10,242 nt of DNA from Planctomycetota bacterium (GTDB lineage Bacteria > Planctomycetota > Planctomycetia > Isosphaerales > Isosphaeraceae). The stretch lies in assembly GCA_021777685.1 (NCBI GenBank), contig JAJYDH010000205.1, positions 1 through 10,242 of the forward strand, written 5' to 3'. Under the pieces are notes generated by a model, which searched no databases, was not told the origin of the DNA, and saw only the letters and a list, made by a program, of their open reading frames with translations. A program made the translations under genes and the position numbers. This document shows, piece by piece, positions 9,066 through 10,242 of the stretch (position 1 is its first letter; each line of letters starts with the position of its first letter).

Positions 9066-9449
9066 ATGAACGCGCCCTCCGCCGAGGAACTGACCCGCAA
9101 GAAGTGCGTGCCCTGCGAAGGGGGCGTCCCGACCCTCGAACCCGCCGAGGTCGATGCTCTGCTCCGAAACCTTCCTGGGTGGGCAACATCCGAGAACGGC
9201 CAACGAATTCGTCGCGAGTGGCGGGCCAGGAACTTCATGGCGGCGATGGACTTCTTCAACAAGGTCGCCGCGCTGGCCGAGGAGGAAGGCCACCACCCCG
9301 ACCTCCACCTCGTCGGCTACCGGGACGTCACCGTCGAGGTCTGGACGCACGCCATCGGCGGCCTCTCGGAGAATGACTTCATCCTGGCCGCCAAGATCGA
9401 CGCCATACCGATCGCCGAGAAGAAAAATTGTAACCGTTCAGTCCCCTGA
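9066..9449 (+). CDS. phhB: Pterin-4a-carbinolamine dehydratase, 3' end rewritten by an IS element
   Basis: Dehydrates 4a-hydroxy-tetrahydropterin, the first step in recycling the pterin cofactor of aromatic amino acid hydroxylases; some bacterial members act in other pterin or molybdenum-cofactor roles. The protein has 127 residues. The N-terminus LTRKKCVPCEGGVPTL (9-24) is typical of a common bacterial branch. The catalytic signature is EGHHPDLH (74-81) with H76 and H77, and the third histidine is H95 in WTHAIGGLSENDF. IDAIP near 111-115 is where such proteins usually end, so the core is complete. Codons from residue 122 on (CNRSVP and the stop) lie in the left end of an IS66-like element starting at 9430, so the native tail was replaced. 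AGGAG lies 9 bases before the ATG. No phenylalanine hydroxylase gene is in view. Confidence 0.93.
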   Translation: MNAPSAEELTRKKCVPCEGGVPTLEPAEVDALLRNLPGWATSENGQRIRREWRARNFMAAMDFFNKVAALAEEEGHHPDLHLVGYRDVTVEVWTHAIGGLSENDFILAAKIDAIPIAEKKNCNRSVP

Positions 9450-9795
9450 TGGCGTCGATTTTGCTAGGCCCGATGACTACTCCCTTGCGATCGCCCGCCG
9501 AGGTCGTATTCTCAGACCCCATGATCCCTCTCGATTTGACTCCCAGTACTGGCTGTCCCGAATGTGTCACGCTCCGTCGTGAACTCGACGCCGCCTTGGC
9601 CCAGATCGCCGTCCTCGACGCTCAGGTCAAAGAAGCTTGCCATCCAGCTTCAACGCAACTCTTCCAATAGCTCCACGCCCCCATCGGCCAACCCGCTCGA
9701 CGCTCCCAGGCCAGCCCCCAGGCCCCCCACCGGGCGACGCCCCGGGGGACAGAGAGGCCATCGCGGGCATCACCGAACCCGCTTGCCCGCCAGTC

Positions 9796-9818
9796 GCGTC
9801 GACGAGATCATCGCCTAC
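9796..9818 (+). repeat. 23-bp direct repeat, copy 1
   Basis: These 23 bases are repeated exactly at 9931-9953, 135 bp away. They encode the transposase segment VDEIIAY, which appears once in intact IS66 proteins. Removing one copy and the intervening DNA restores a normal reading, so the repeats look like a target duplication or a slippage product flanking an insertion. Confidence 0.85.
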
Positions 9819-9845
9819 TACTCCGTCAAGGCTTAAATGGTGGGC

Positions 9846-9933
9846 CGTCGGGTGCCACGGGTTGTACTCAACCCGTGCCGCAAGCCGCGTCTCTCGCACG
9901 GGTTCCGAGTACGGAACCGCGTGACACCCGGCG
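9846..9933. repeat. Palindromic repeat (88 bp) inserted in the IS66 transposase
   Basis: Outer arms CGTCGGGTG (9846-9854) and CACCCGGCG (9925-9933) pair with one G-T wobble, and pairing continues inward with small bulges to AACCCGTGC (9870-9878) against GCACGGGTT (9896-9904). Each half also folds alone: CACGGGTT and AACCCGTG around GTACTC on the left, and GGTTCCG and CGGAACC around AGTA on the right. This double-hairpin layout is like a REP pair, but its sequence differs from the one at 6370-6454. Confidence 0.75.
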
Positions 9934-9953
9934 TCGACGAGATCATCGCCTAC
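9931..9953 (+). repeat. 23-bp direct repeat, copy 2
   Basis: An exact copy of 9796-9818, directly abutting the right side of the inserted palindrome. It is in the same reading frame as copy 1, and the transposase homology continues downstream from here. Confidence 0.85.
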
Positions 9954-10242
9954 GTCCCCTCGACCTGCACCGGATGCTACACCTCGCTGCCGGTCGAGCC
10001 CGGCCCCGACGATCCCGAGCCCGCCTGGCATCAGGTCGCCGAACTGCCCGAGCAGGCCGCCATCGTCACCGAGCATCAGGCCCACTCGCGGACCTGCCCT
10101 TGCTGCGGCCTGCTCAACCGGGCCACCATCCCCGCCGAGGTCCGCGCCCATGTCTTCGGGCCGCGACTGGCGGCGAACATGAGCTACCTCAGCGGGCGCT
10201 TCCATCTCGGCAAGCGCTCGGTCCAGGAGTTCGTCGAGGCCG

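Larger units (their letters stand above)
9430..10242 (+). mobile_element. IS66-family insertion sequence, left part, right end outside window
   Basis: The element appears to start at GTAACCGTTCAG (9430), since IS66-family ends typically begin GTAA. The dehydratase frame ends in sequence unlike its family from this point. The transposase gene begins less than 100 bases inside, with no tnpA or tnpB between, as in the single-transposase ISBst12-like branch of IS66. IS66 elements usually duplicate 8 bp, so the eight bases before the end (GAAAAATT, 9422-9429) are the predicted duplication, to be sought beyond the right edge. The copy is damaged by a frameshift and an internal insertion. Confidence 0.8.
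9521..10242 (+). pseudogene. IS66-family transposase (TnpC-like), disrupted, 3' end outside window
   Basis: This is the N-terminal third of an IS66 DDE transposase in two frames. Frame one, from ATG 9521 (ATG 9449 is an alternative), encodes GCPECVTLRRELDAALAQIA, the leucine-zipper-like start, and stops at 9668-9670. The homologous reading resumes one base over near 9635 with LAIQLQRNSSNSSTPPS and GRRPGGQRGHRGHHRTRLP, both family hallmarks. So one base was gained, or two lost, around 9625-9640. At 9819-9930 a palindromic insert with flanking 23-bp repeats follows VDEIIAY and adds a TAA (9834-9836). After it the same frame continues without stop: VDEIIAYVPSTCTGC, AWHQVAELPE, CPCCG (the zinc-binding CxxC pairs of the IS66 zinc-finger domain) and FHLGKRSVQEF. 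The catalytic DDE domain lies outside. The gene is non-functional as it stands, unless recoded. Confidence 0.88.

Noticed and set aside
9796..9953. The two 23-bp repeats as the start of a CRISPR array
   Set aside because: There are only two copies, the spacing is 112 bp, the repeats are coding transposase sequence, and no cas gene is present.

Overview
This window is high-GC DNA with the gene content and style of a planctomycete, most likely an Isosphaeraceae-type member. The lineage is my inference from G/C-rich codon use, the tyrosine/proline-rich small lipoprotein, the family of the membrane glycosyltransferase and the abundance of palindromic repeats. No rRNA or other direct taxonomic marker is present. 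All genes read on the + strand.

Left part (1-4985), protein quality control: the C-terminal two thirds of DnaK (Hsp70) runs in from the left edge and ends at a strong hairpin. Two small genes of unknown function follow. They are diverged tandem paralogs of each other, with a predicted DNA-binding-like fold. Next is a complete ClpB disaggregase. DnaK and ClpB act together on aggregated protein. The two small genes between them are not recognised partners of that system.

Middle part (4986-8204), envelope functions: the clpB terminator runs directly into a 134-bp palindromic element that looks like a miniature inverted-repeat element. A small lipoprotein gene follows, overlapping by one base a PlsC-type acyltransferase gene. 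An 85-bp REP/BIME-like double hairpin sits 3 bases after that stop codon, then a polytopic PMT/ArnT-type glycosyltransferase.

Right part (8205-10242), metabolism and mobile DNA: panB (pantothenate/CoA synthesis) and a pterin-4a-carbinolamine dehydratase gene follow the glycosyltransferase at short spacing, so the three may be cotranscribed. An IS66-family element appears to have landed in the last codons of the dehydratase gene, and the IS end now supplies its last six codons and stop. The IS transposase is itself broken: a frameshift near 9635 is followed by a 135-bp insertion that carries another palindrome, is bounded by 23-bp direct repeats and introduces a stop.

I see no CRISPR array, tRNA, rRNA, prophage or recognisable defence system. 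The most unusual content is the tandem paralog pair and the three different palindromic repeat elements, one of which interrupts the insertion sequence.
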